Assembly: GCF_007362475.1 (NCBI RefSeq)
Contig: NZ_CP041687.1
Location: 2,046,001 to 2,110,000 of the forward strand
Origin: Chryseobacterium sp. SNU WT5
GTDB lineage: Bacteria; Bacteroidota; Bacteroidia; Flavobacteriales; Weeksellaceae
Length of the DNA: 64,000 nt
Direction: 5' to 3'
Each line of letters begins with the position of its first letter. Position 1 is the first letter of the stretch. Of this stretch, positions 53,787-62,771 are shown in pieces. The notes under the pieces are model-generated. The model saw only the letters and a program-made list of their open reading frames with translations. It had not been told where the DNA came from and searched no databases. The position numbers and the translations under genes are program-made.

Positions 53787-54545
53787 ATGCTTAGACCAAG
53801 AATAATTCCCAGTTTATTATTACAGGATAATGGCTTAGTGAAAACAGTTAATTTCAAGAATCCTAAATACGTTGGTGATCCTATTAATGCAGTGAAGATA
53901 TTCAATGAAAAAGCGGTCGATGAGCTCGCTGTTTTTGATATTGATGCCACTGCAAAAGGATTGGAACCAAATTATAGTTTAATAGAAAGGATTGCAAATC
54001 AGTCCAGAATGCCTCTTTGTTATGGAGGTGGCGTGAAAACAGTGGAACAGGCACAAAAAATTTTTGGATTAGGAATCGAAAAAATTGCTTTGAGTTCTGC
54101 AGTTTTACAGAATCCAGATCTAATAACAGAGATTGCCGACAGAGTAGGAGGTCAAAGTGTTATTGTGGTTCTGGATGTTAAGAAAAAACTTTTTGGTGGT
54201 TATGAAGTATATACGCATAATGGAAAAAAAGCAACCGGAATAAACCCTTTTGATTTTGCTGCGAAAGCACAGCAGTTGGGAGCTGGTGAAATCCTAATCA
54301 ATTCTATTGATCAAGATGGATTAATGAAAGGATATGACCTTAATCTTATTGATAAAGTACGTGAGAAAATAACCCTTCCACTTACGGTACTAGGTGGTGC
54401 AGGATCACTCGCAGATATTAAGAAAGTAATCGATAAACACCGAATTATCGGTGTTGCTGCGGGAAGCCTTTTTGTATTTAAAGGGGTATATAAAGCAGTT
54501 TTAATTAATTATCCGACTAAAACGGAAAAAGAAAATATTTATTAA
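53787..54545 (+). CDS. hisF: HisF-like cyclase subunit
   Basis: 252-residue (beta/alpha)8 barrel. RPRIIPSLLLQDNGLVK carries the first catalytic-site Asp (D14), VIVVLDVKKKLFGG the second; FDIDATAKG, CYGGGVKTVEQAQ and GAGSLADIKK fit phosphate-binding loops. In the WbpG pathway it acts as the ammonia channel partner of the HisH-like protein. LQD replaces the usual CLD of true HisF. Three bases follow the HisH-like gene. Confidence 0.9.
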   Translation: MLRPRIIPSLLLQDNGLVKTVNFKNPKYVGDPINAVKIFNEKAVDELAVFDIDATAKGLEPNYSLIERIANQSRMPLCYGGGVKTVEQAQKIFGLGIEKIALSSAVLQNPDLITEIADRVGGQSVIVVLDVKKKLFGGYEVYTHNGKKATGINPFDFAAKAQQLGAGEILINSIDQDGLMKGYDLNLIDKVREKITLPLTVLGGAGSLADIKKVIDKHRIIGVAAGSLFVFKGVYKAVLINYPTKTEKENIY

Positions 54546-54546
54546 G

Positions 54547-55587
54547 ATGAGTATGGAAATTAAAAATAAAGTCCTTCTAATCACAGGCGGAACGGGTTCT
54601 TTTGGAACTGCAGTTTTAAACAGGTTCTTAGAAACAGACCATTTTAAAGAAATTCGTATTTTCTCTCGTGATGAAAAGAAGCAGGACGATATGCGAAACC
54701 TTTATAAAAATGATAAAATCAAATATTATATTGGAGACGTTAGAGATTATACCAGTGTAGAACCTGCAACCAGAGGAGTTGATTATGTTTTTCACGCAGC
54801 GGCATTGAAACAGGTACCATCATGTGAGTTTTTTCCTATGCAAGCGGTGAAAACTAATGTAGAGGGAACTCAAAACGTTATTCGTGCAGCAGCACTGAAC
54901 AAAGTAAAAAAAATAATATGCTTAAGTACAGATAAAGCTGCCTATCCTATCAATGCAATGGGGATTTCCAAAGCGATGATGGAAAAAGTGGCTGTTGCAG
55001 AAGCTAGAAATTTAACGGATACAACTGTTTGTTTAACCCGTTATGGAAACGTAATGGCTTCTAGAGGTTCTGTAATTCCGCTATTTTTAAATCAAATACA
55101 GAAAGGCGAAGAAATTACCATTACGGATCCTAATATGTCCAGATTCTTCATGTCTTTGGACGATGCCGTTGATTTGGTTTTATTTGCTTTCGAAAACGGA
55201 AATGCAGGAGATCTTTTTGTAAACAAAGCACCTGCAGGTACAATAGGTCATTTAGCACAAGCTTTAATGGAACTTTCTGGTAAAGAAACTTCCATAAAAA
55301 TCATAGGTACACGACATGGTGAGAAATTGTACGAAACACTTTGCACCAGAGAGGAAATGATGAAAGCTGAAGATATGGGCGATTTTTACAGAGTTCCAGC
55401 AGATAATAGAGATTTGAATTATGCCAAATATTTCTCAGAAGGTGAAAAAGATATAGCCGTAATCGAAGATTATCATTCTCATAATGCAGAGCAACAAGGT
55501 GTAGAAGGGTTGAAAAAACTAGTTTCCGGTTTGCCATTGATCCGAAAAGAAATTTTTGGTGAAGATGTAATGCAGTATCCCTATTAG
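54547..55587 (+). CDS. fnlA: UDP-GlcNAc 4,6-dehydratase/epimerase (FnlA/CapE type)
   Basis: 346-residue SDR. VLLITGGTGSFGTAVLNRF (NAD site), HAAALKQVPSCEFFP, and STDKAAYPINAMGISKAMMEK, with Met at the usual Tyr position, as in CapE. The C-terminal part ETLCTREEMMKAEDMGDFYRV is specific to the FnlA/CapE group, which starts UDP-L-FucNAc synthesis. The partner genes fnlB/capF and fnlC/capG lie at 56086 and 58383. A second ATG two codons in (MSM) is equally possible as a start. Confidence 0.9.
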   Translation: MSMEIKNKVLLITGGTGSFGTAVLNRFLETDHFKEIRIFSRDEKKQDDMRNLYKNDKIKYYIGDVRDYTSVEPATRGVDYVFHAAALKQVPSCEFFPMQAVKTNVEGTQNVIRAAALNKVKKIICLSTDKAAYPINAMGISKAMMEKVAVAEARNLTDTTVCLTRYGNVMASRGSVIPLFLNQIQKGEEITITDPNMSRFFMSLDDAVDLVLFAFENGNAGDLFVNKAPAGTIGHLAQALMELSGKETSIKIIGTRHGEKLYETLCTREEMMKAEDMGDFYRVPADNRDLNYAKYFSEGEKDIAVIEDYHSHNAEQQGVEGLKKLVSGLPLIRKEIFGEDVMQYPY

Positions 55588-55650
55588 AAATTTTTTAGGT
55601 TACTCTAAATACGTTCAGCAAGAAAGTACGAATGAAATAGATGTAGATAA

Positions 55651-56073
55651 ATGCATATGGAACCCGAATTAATTAAAGGAAATAATCACCTTGACGATCG
55701 AGGAAAACTTACGTTTAATAATGATTTTTGTGGCTTTACAGTAAAAAAAATGTACTCCATCGAAAATTATGATTTAGATTTTGTTCGTGGATGGCAAGGA
55801 CATCAAGTGGAGCAACGCTGGTTCTCAGCAGTTACGGGCTCTTTTAAAATCAAATTAATAAGGATCGATAAATGGGAAAATCCAGCGAGAAATTTACCGA
55901 TTGCGGAGTTCCATCTAAATGCGCAAAATTTTGATATTCTTCATATTCCCAGTGGATTTGTAACATCAATTCAAGCTTTAGAAAAATCATCTAAGCTATT
56001 GGTTTTTGGAGATTACCAATTAAATGAGCTTCAAGATGAATTCCGATTTCCAAATGAGTATTTTAATGCGTAA
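55651..56073 (+). CDS. WxcM-like cupin, probable sugar ketoisomerase/epimerase
   Basis: 140-residue single cupin domain of the WxcM/FdtA-like group (RmlC-like fold): GNNHLDDRGKLTFNNDF, RGWQGHQVEQRWFSAVTGSFKIKLI, ILHIPSGFVTSIQAL. These proteins isomerise or epimerise keto-deoxy nucleotide sugars. It sits between fnlA and fnlB/capF, an insertion in the usual order. Either of two close ATGs (55651, 55657) could be the start. The exact reaction is unknown. Confidence 0.78.
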   Translation: MHMEPELIKGNNHLDDRGKLTFNNDFCGFTVKKMYSIENYDLDFVRGWQGHQVEQRWFSAVTGSFKIKLIRIDKWENPARNLPIAEFHLNAQNFDILHIPSGFVTSIQALEKSSKLLVFGDYQLNELQDEFRFPNEYFNA

Positions 56074-56085
56074 TATTATGAAGAG

Positions 56086-57204
56086 ATGAAAAGAGTAGGA
56101 ATTACAGGGCAAAATGGTTTCGTAGGATCACATTTATATAATACTTTAGGTTTAAATACCGAAGAATATCAAAGGGTAGATTTCGAAAAAGAATATTTCG
56201 AACAACCGGATGACTTGGATTATTTTGTGAAACAATGTGATGTGATCGTTCATTTGGCGGCAATGAACCGACATCCTGATCCAGAAGTGATCTACAACCA
56301 AAATATTGGTCTTGTAAACAAATTAGTAGCTTCATTAGAAAGAACAGGATCCAAAGCGCACGTTTTATTTTCATCTTCATCTCAGGAAGAAAGAGATAAT
56401 CTCTATGGGAAGTCTAAGTTGGAAGGTCGGATCCTTTTTACAGAATGGGCTAAGAAGTCTGGTGGGATTTTTACTGGATTGATTATTCCAAACGTTTTTG
56501 GGCCATTTGGACAACCTTATTATAATTCCTTCATTGCTACTTTCTGTCACCAGCTAAGTCACGGTGAGAGTCCTGTTATTGAAACAGATGGAGAGGTAAA
56601 ATTAATTTATGTAGCAGAGCTGGTAAAGGAATTTATCCTGCAAATTAAAGATGGTACCACCCATGAACATTATACGGTTCCGTTTACAACCTCAATTAAA
56701 GTTTCTGAAGTATTAAGCAAATTAAAACTTTATAAAAATTTGTACTTTGAAAAAGGTGAAATTCCAGAATTACACTCAGATTTTGACTTGCAATTATTCA
56801 ATACATTCAGGTGCTCCTTTGATATCCCAAGTTATTTTCCTGTTAAACTGATGCAGAGTAAAGATTCTCGAGGTGCTTTTGTAGAGGTTGTTCGCTTAGG
56901 AATTGGAGGTCAGTGCTCTTTTTCAACAACCGTTCCTGGAATTACAAGAGGAAATCATTTCCACACCCGTAAGATTGAACGTTTTGCTGTAATTAAAGGA
57001 AAAGCATTAATACAGTTAAGAAAAATTGGAACAAAGGAAGTAATTGATTTTTATTTAGACGGTTCTGAGCCCGCGTATGTGGATATGCCCATCTGGTATA
57101 CACACAATATTAAAAATATTGGTCAGGAAGAACTTTTAACCATATTTTGGATAAACGAGGCTTATAATGCGGAGGATTCAGATACTTATTTTGAGACCGT
57201 ATAA
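56086..57204 (+). CDS. capF: UDP-sugar reductase/epimerase with cupin domain (FnlB/CapF type)
   Basis: 372 residues: an N-terminal SDR domain (VGITGQNGFVGSHLYNTLG; HLAAMNRHPDPEV; SSSSQEERDNLYGKSKLEG with Tyr and Lys of the SDR pair) and a C-terminal cupin (from about 250; TRGNHFHTRKIERFAVIKG, metal-binding His). This two-domain layout is that of CapF, which reduces the keto sugar made by CapE/FnlA to UDP-6-deoxy-TalNAc. A 12-base gap separates it from the cupin gene. Confidence 0.92.
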   Translation: MKRVGITGQNGFVGSHLYNTLGLNTEEYQRVDFEKEYFEQPDDLDYFVKQCDVIVHLAAMNRHPDPEVIYNQNIGLVNKLVASLERTGSKAHVLFSSSSQEERDNLYGKSKLEGRILFTEWAKKSGGIFTGLIIPNVFGPFGQPYYNSFIATFCHQLSHGESPVIETDGEVKLIYVAELVKEFILQIKDGTTHEHYTVPFTTSIKVSEVLSKLKLYKNLYFEKGEIPELHSDFDLQLFNTFRCSFDIPSYFPVKLMQSKDSRGAFVEVVRLGIGGQCSFSTTVPGITRGNHFHTRKIERFAVIKGKALIQLRKIGTKEVIDFYLDGSEPAYVDMPIWYTHNIKNIGQEELLTIFWINEAYNAEDSDTYFETV

Positions 57205-57205
57205 A

Positions 57206-58435
57206 ATGGAAATAATAAAAAAGTTACCTCTCGAAGTCTGGTTTTTGTTACTAATTGTCACTGGGTATACGATTTTCAGCGCCTTGGCGGTTCCTTTTAA
57301 TATTGAAAATAGTCAGATCTTCTCTGTTCCTTTCAGAGTGATAGTGTTTTTATTGTCGCTTTATATTATTGGTAAAAATTTTACTTTTAAGAAGGGTAAA
57401 AATATTGCAGTCCTTGCAGTTATTTTTTTTTGGCTACTGTATTCTTTAAAAAGCTATCTCAGTTTTACGAATGATTTTTATGAGAATCCATTTGCCCAAA
57501 ATTATATGGATGTGTATGTTCGTATTTTTGTAATTGCTTTTGTTCCTTCTCTTGCATTATTATTTATTAACTATAAAGAAATTAATTTTTCACAGGTTGC
57601 AAAAGGATTTTTCTACACGTTGGTAGTTATGTTAACTGTAAATATGATATATGGTGTATTAATGCCAGCTGGTAAAAGTCTACAATTTATTTTTAGCATG
57701 TACTATATATCTTATGGTCACTTAGGCACCTCTTTAGTCTTAATTTCTTTGTTTTACTTTCTTTTTCGCTCAAAAGAAATACCATCGTATTTATTGATAT
57801 ATGGTATGATGCTAGGTATTAGCACTATTGTTATCGCCGGAGCAAGAAGTCCATTTCTGGCCATAATGGTTGCGGTCCCTTATTTACTTGTTATTAAAAA
57901 GAATTACAAATTAATCTCTATTTTTATTCTTTTACTGCTACTATCAATAATTGGAATCTATTTCTTAGGAAGAAATGAAAATTTTGAATTAATGTTTGTG
58001 GATCGTACTTACCTGTGGCTCTTTGAAGGTGATAATAGTTTAAGAACTCCACTATTTAAAAACGCTTTAAATATTTTTAAACAAAATCCTATTCTTGGAG
58101 GTAGAACTCATTTCGAAAATGGGATGTATCCACATAATATTTTTTTGGAACTTTTAATGGCGACAGGAATTGTAGGTTTAATCATCTATATGTTAAAATT
58201 TATTCCTGTCATTAAAAATTTCAAAATATTCTCTTATCAAATAATTAATTCTTACCATATCTTATTTTTTACTTTATTCCTACAATATTTCGTCCTGTGC
58301 TTTACGTCGTTCACCTTATATTCAGTTCCCGAATTTTTGTATTTTAGCAGTATTATAATAGGTATCAGTTTAAACAATATCAATGAAGAAAATGAAAGTA
58401 ATGACGGTCGTAGGAACCCGTCCGGAGATTATTAG
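57206..58435 (+). CDS. Second Wzy-type O-antigen polymerase or ligase
   Basis: 409 residues from the ATG at 57206, one base after the capF stop; a start at 57167 lies inside capF. About ten membrane helices with the motif VIAGARSPFLAIMVAVPYLL near residue 210 and the loop NILGG-like QNPILGGRTHFEN, typical of the O-antigen ligase superfamily. The C-terminus (INEENESNDGRRNPSGDY) is hydrophilic and its codons overlap the next gene by 53 bases. Confidence 0.78.
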   Translation: MEIIKKLPLEVWFLLLIVTGYTIFSALAVPFNIENSQIFSVPFRVIVFLLSLYIIGKNFTFKKGKNIAVLAVIFFWLLYSLKSYLSFTNDFYENPFAQNYMDVYVRIFVIAFVPSLALLFINYKEINFSQVAKGFFYTLVVMLTVNMIYGVLMPAGKSLQFIFSMYYISYGHLGTSLVLISLFYFLFRSKEIPSYLLIYGMMLGISTIVIAGARSPFLAIMVAVPYLLVIKKNYKLISIFILLLLLSIIGIYFLGRNENFELMFVDRTYLWLFEGDNSLRTPLFKNALNIFKQNPILGGRTHFENGMYPHNIFLELLMATGIVGLIIYMLKFIPVIKNFKIFSYQIINSYHILFFTLFLQYFVLCFTSFTLYSVPEFLYFSSIIIGISLNNINEENESNDGRRNPSGDY

Positions 58436-59519
58436 ATTATCAAGAGTTCTTACTGCTCTCGATACTTCCGAAGCCATCGACCATATCATCGTTCATACAG
58501 GCCAAAACTATGATTACGAGCTTAATCAAATATTTTTCGAAGATTTAGGTTTGAGAAAACCTGATTATTTTCTGGAGGCTGCAGGTAAAACTGCTACAGA
58601 AACAATCGGTAATATTTTAATTAAAATAGATCCTCTTTTGGAGCAGGTGAAGCCTGAAGCTTTTTTAGTTTTAGGAGATACCAACTCTTGTTTATGTGCG
58701 ATTCCCGCTAAAAAAAGACAAATTCCAGTATTTCATATGGAAGCAGGAAACCGTTGCTTCGACCAACGCGTTCCAGAAGAAACTAACCGTAAAATTGTAG
58801 ATCATACTGCAGATATAAATTTAACTTACAGTGACATAGCTCGTGAATATTTATTAAGAGAAGGGTTGCCTGCAGATCGAATTATTAAAACGGGCTCACC
58901 AATGTTTGAGGTTTTAAATCATTACCTGCCAGCGATTGAAAAATCAGATGTTCTGTCGAGACTAAATTTAGAAGAAGGTAAATATTTTGTGGTTAGTTCG
59001 CACCGCGAAGAAAATATTAATTCCGAAAAGAATTTTGGAGGTTTAATGGAAAGTTTGAATGCAATTGCAGAAAAATTTGGTTACCCTATTATTGTTACAA
59101 CCCATCCCCGAACCAGGAACATGATTGATAAGATGAAGGTAGTTGTTCGTCCGGAAATTCAATTTTTAAAACCGCTCGGTTTCCACGATTATAATGCTTT
59201 ACAAAAAAGAAGCTATGCAGTTCTGTCGGATTCCGGGACGATATCTGAAGAATCATCAATTTTGAATTTTCGCGCACTAAACATAAGAGAAACTCATGAA
59301 AGACCGGAAGCAATGGAAGAAGCTAGCGTAATGATGGTCGGTCTTTCGCCAGAAAGAATTATGCAGGGATTAACTCAATTGCAACAGCAGAAGGTAGGAA
59401 CTGATCGAAATTTCCGTTATGTTTCAGATTATTCCATGCCGAATGTTTCTGAAAAAGTGGTAAGAATTATACTGAGCTATACTGATTATGTAAATAGAGT
59501 GGTTTGGAGTAAATCATGA
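58383..59519 (+). CDS. fnlC: UDP-GlcNAc 2-epimerase family enzyme (FnlC/CapG type)
   Basis: 378 residues, GT-B-like epimerase fold. KVMTVVGTRPEIIRLSRVL, HTGQNYDYELNQIFFEDLG, FHMEAGNRCFDQRVPEETNR and VVSSHREENINSE are hallmarks of the non-hydrolysing WecB family. Next to fnlA and capF it should catalyse the C2 epimerisation that gives UDP-L-FucNAc. Its start overlaps the Wzy-type gene by 53 bases, an unusually long overlap; MKKMKVMTV is the normal family N-terminus. It overlaps the following gene by four bases. Confidence 0.92.
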   Translation: MKKMKVMTVVGTRPEIIRLSRVLTALDTSEAIDHIIVHTGQNYDYELNQIFFEDLGLRKPDYFLEAAGKTATETIGNILIKIDPLLEQVKPEAFLVLGDTNSCLCAIPAKKRQIPVFHMEAGNRCFDQRVPEETNRKIVDHTADINLTYSDIAREYLLREGLPADRIIKTGSPMFEVLNHYLPAIEKSDVLSRLNLEEGKYFVVSSHREENINSEKNFGGLMESLNAIAEKFGYPIIVTTHPRTRNMIDKMKVVVRPEIQFLKPLGFHDYNALQKRSYAVLSDSGTISEESSILNFRALNIRETHERPEAMEEASVMMVGLSPERIMQGLTQLQQQKVGTDRNFRYVSDYSMPNVSEKVVRIILSYTDYVNRVVWSKS

Positions 59520-60772
59520 AAATTTTAATAGTTACCCAATATTATTTTCCTGAAAATTTTAAAAGCAACGACCTTTCTTTTGAACTTCAAAAGAGAGGTC
59601 ATGACGTTACCGTATTAACTGGATTACCTAATTATCCAGAAGGTAAAATTTATGAAGGATACGGTATTTTTAAAAATAGAAAACAAGAAATTAATGGGGT
59701 GAAAATTATTCGTTCGCTTTTACTTTTGCGGGGTAAAGGTGGGGGAGTAAGATTATTTTTGAATTACTTCAGTTTTGCATTTTTTGCATCTTGGAAAGCC
59801 TTCTTTTTGAATTTTAGTAATAAGTATGATGCAGTTATTGTACATGAACCTTCACCAATCACGCAATTTTATCCGGCTTTACTGCTAAATAAACTACAAA
59901 ATGTTCCTGTTTATTTTTGGGTGATGGATCTTTGGCCGGAAAGTTTACAAACAGCAGGAGGAGTAAAAAATAAAGTAGTACTTAGTTTTTTTAAAAAAAT
60001 GGTGATCAGTTTTTACAATAATTCAGAAAAAATACTGATTACTTCAAAAGGATTTAAGAAATCAATATTAGAAAAAGGGGATTTTGAAAAGAAATTAGAA
60101 TATTTTCCTAATTGGGCAGAAGATGCGATTTCCGAAGGTGACAAGAGCTTTGCTATTCCTCAATTACCAGATGGGTTTAAGGTAATGTTCGCAGGAAATG
60201 TAGGTGAAGCACAAGATATGGATGCGATCATGAATTCGGCGTTAGAACTTAAAGATTACTCCGAAATAAAATTTATTATTGTAGGTGATGGTCGTAAGAT
60301 GCCTTTCGTTCAGGAATTTGTACAGAAAAATAAATTAGAAAAGAATATAATAACGGTCGGTAGATTTCCGGTTGAAGCTATGGCAAGTTTTTTTGATAAA
60401 GCAGACGTAATGTTGGTCAGTTTAAAAGATGATACAATCTTCAATCTTACTGTCCCGGCGAAAGTTCAAGCTTATATGAGCGCTTCTAAACCTATAGTTG
60501 CAATGCTAAATGGTGAAGGTGCCGATATTATTAAGGAAGCGCAATGTGGTTTGACTGTGCCTGCAGCAGATTCAAAACAGTTAGCAAAAACGATTTTGAA
60601 AATGTCTAATTTACCACATTCAGAGTTAGTGAAAATGGGAGAAAATAGTAGAAAATTTTTTCAAGAGAATTATCAATTATCCAGTTGTATTGATAATTTA
60701 GAAAGGATTTTAACTCAAAAAAGAGCAAATCCGTATTTAAAAACAGAATTGCAAAAACATCGGTTTAAGTAA
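59516..60772 (+). CDS. WbuB-like glycosyltransferase family 4
   Basis: 418 residues. ILIVTQYYFPENFKSNDLSFEL, LTGLPNYPEGKIYEGYG and WVMDLWPESLQ are signatures of the WbuB group. The donor domain has NLTVPAKVQAYMSASKPIVAML. In known O-antigen clusters WbuB-like enzymes transfer L-FucNAc, matching the FnlA/CapF/FnlC genes just upstream. This is family knowledge applied by context. It overlaps fnlC by four bases. Confidence 0.9.
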   Translation: MKILIVTQYYFPENFKSNDLSFELQKRGHDVTVLTGLPNYPEGKIYEGYGIFKNRKQEINGVKIIRSLLLLRGKGGGVRLFLNYFSFAFFASWKAFFLNFSNKYDAVIVHEPSPITQFYPALLLNKLQNVPVYFWVMDLWPESLQTAGGVKNKVVLSFFKKMVISFYNNSEKILITSKGFKKSILEKGDFEKKLEYFPNWAEDAISEGDKSFAIPQLPDGFKVMFAGNVGEAQDMDAIMNSALELKDYSEIKFIIVGDGRKMPFVQEFVQKNKLEKNIITVGRFPVEAMASFFDKADVMLVSLKDDTIFNLTVPAKVQAYMSASKPIVAMLNGEGADIIKEAQCGLTVPAADSKQLAKTILKMSNLPHSELVKMGENSRKFFQENYQLSSCIDNLERILTQKRANPYLKTELQKHRFK

Positions 60773-60799
60773 TTTAGAAAAGCGATTAAACAAACACAA

Positions 60800-61696
60800 A
60801 TGAACATTACCATAACAGGTGCATCAGGTTTCGTCGGTCAAAATCTTGCAAAATATTTGAAAGATTACGGAAATAGTGTTTGTGCTCTTTCACTCCGAAA
60901 TAAAAATTGGAATTTAGATGAAAACGCAAATGCTATCATTCATCTGGCTGGCAAAGCACACGACACCAGTAATAATTCTGATTCAGAATCCTATTTCAAA
61001 ATAAATAGAGATTTAACAATAGATATTTTTAAACAATTCCTAGCTTCGGACGCTAGAGATTTTTTTTATTTTAGTTCTGTTAAAGCTGCCGCCGATACGG
61101 TCGAAGGTATTCTAGAAGAGAACTTTAAAGCCGATCCTCAAACAGCGTATGGTAAATCAAAGTTAGAAGCAGAAAATTATTTGATAAAACAAGATTTACC
61201 TGCTGAAAAGCGACTTTTTATTATTCGACCCTGTATGATTCATGGTCCCGGCAATAAAGGAAACCTTAATTTGTTATATAAAGTGGTTGAAAAGGGAATC
61301 CCGTGGCCATTAGCATCTTTTGAGAATCATAGATCTTTTTTGAGTATTGATAATCTCAATTTTTTAATCTGGAAAATGCTTCAAAACAAAGAAGTTAACT
61401 CAGGAATTTATAATTTCGCTGATGACCATAATCTATCGACTAACGATCTTGTTAAAATTATTGCAGATGTAAGTGGTAAAAGATTGAGATTATGGAAAGT
61501 TAATACTTCGTTAATTTCAAATTTTGCAAAAATTGGAGACATAGTGAACTTACCAATTAATTCAGAACGATTAAAAAAATTAACAGAAAGTTATATGGTT
61601 TCTAATATGAAAATAAAGACCGTTTTAAAAATTGATCATCTTCCGGTTTCTGCAAAAGAAGGTATAGAAAAAACCATTAAAAGTTTTCAAAAATAA
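60800..61696 (+). CDS. NAD-dependent epimerase/reductase (SDR)
   Basis: 298 residues. NITITGASGFVGQNLAKYL (NAD site), IIHLAGKAHD, FYFSSVKAAAD and the Tyr-Lys pair in TAYGKSKLEAE, then RPCMIHGPGNKGNL. This is the WbpV/WbpK-like group that often lies directly before a WecA/WbpL-type transferase and reduces a 4-keto sugar (for example to UDP-QuiNAc or FucNAc). It overlaps the following gene by one base, supporting that pairing. Confidence 0.87.
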   Translation: MNITITGASGFVGQNLAKYLKDYGNSVCALSLRNKNWNLDENANAIIHLAGKAHDTSNNSDSESYFKINRDLTIDIFKQFLASDARDFFYFSSVKAAADTVEGILEENFKADPQTAYGKSKLEAENYLIKQDLPAEKRLFIIRPCMIHGPGNKGNLNLLYKVVEKGIPWPLASFENHRSFLSIDNLNFLIWKMLQNKEVNSGIYNFADDHNLSTNDLVKIIADVSGKRLRLWKVNTSLISNFAKIGDIVNLPINSERLKKLTESYMVSNMKIKTVLKIDHLPVSAKEGIEKTIKSFQK

Positions 61697-62691
61697 TGGA
61701 ATACTTAATCATCAGTTTTACATTTTTTATAAGTATGTTGCTTTACTTTAGAATAGCAAACAAGTATAATATTATAGATAAACCCAACCATAGAAGCGCG
61801 CATACCGAAATAACGCTGAGAGGTGGAGGGATTATCTTCGCGGTCTCTTATTTGTTTTTTATGGGTCATGAAGTGTTTTTTAAAGCCTACAGATTTACTT
61901 TGGAAAGCTCTGTAGAACCTAACTTCTGGATTTTCGGTGCTGGTCTATTACTGATCTGCATGATAAGTTTTATTGATGACATCATTGATCTATCCTCAAA
62001 AATACGGTTGTTATTTCATTTTGTATCCGTTACGCTATTGCTTTTCTTTGTGAATGCATTTCAATTATTGCCCTTTTGGTCAATTCCAATTTGTTATGTG
62101 TTGATCATTGGTATTCTCAATGCTTATAATTTTATGGATGGAATTAACGGAATGTCAGGACTTTACAGTTTGGTGGTTCTTGGTTCACTTTTGTATATCA
62201 ATCAATGTGTTTTCAACTTTGTGGAAGCTGACTTTATTGTTTATCCCATTCTTGCGAGTATCGTGTTTCTGTTTTTTAATTTTAGAAATAAGGCCCGGTG
62301 TTTTTTAGGTGATATTGGAAGTATGGGTTTAGCTTTTTGGATTATTGCCCTTTTGGCCTTGTTAATGTTAAAAACAGGACAGCTCAAATGGATTCTTTTT
62401 TTAACAGTTTACGGGACTGAAACTGTTCTAACAATTATAGAAAGGATAAAGTTAAAGGAGAATATTTTTGATGCTCACCGTCGACATCTATATCAATTGT
62501 TTGCTAATGAAAAACAGGTTTCACATCTCTATATTAGTACTTCTTATGCACTTATTCAAATTGTAGTGTGTACAATTGTGATTTTTTCGAAGTGGGCAGA
62601 TTGGTTGATTTTTTGTGTAATTTTGTTGCCAGCGATAGCCTTTTATCTATTCATAAAGTCTAACTTAAAAAAACGAATAACCATTTTATAA
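61696..62691 (+). CDS. WecA/WbpL-like undecaprenyl-phosphate sugar-1-phosphate transferase
   Basis: 331-residue polytopic membrane enzyme, MraY/WecA family, about ten helices. Motifs: IDKPNHRSAHTEITLRGGG (early loop), SFIDDIIDLSSKIRLLFHF (DDxxD), NAYNFMDGINGMSGLYS and RCFLGDIGSMGLAFW. It starts lipid-linked glycan synthesis with an N-acetylhexosamine-type sugar, likely supplied by the epimerase/reductase upstream. It is the second, unrelated initiating enzyme in this locus; the other is PglC-like at 32240. Confidence 0.92.
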   Translation: MEYLIISFTFFISMLLYFRIANKYNIIDKPNHRSAHTEITLRGGGIIFAVSYLFFMGHEVFFKAYRFTLESSVEPNFWIFGAGLLLICMISFIDDIIDLSSKIRLLFHFVSVTLLLFFVNAFQLLPFWSIPICYVLIIGILNAYNFMDGINGMSGLYSLVVLGSLLYINQCVFNFVEADFIVYPILASIVFLFFNFRNKARCFLGDIGSMGLAFWIIALLALLMLKTGQLKWILFLTVYGTETVLTIIERIKLKENIFDAHRRHLYQLFANEKQVSHLYISTSYALIQIVVCTIVIFSKWADWLIFCVILLPAIAFYLFIKSNLKKRITIL

Positions 62692-62771
62692 ATTATTTTA
62701 CTATTTGTGTTTGTGATTTGTAATTCAGCAAAGAATACGTAGGAAGCTGTTAAAATGTCTTTTTTTCAAAA

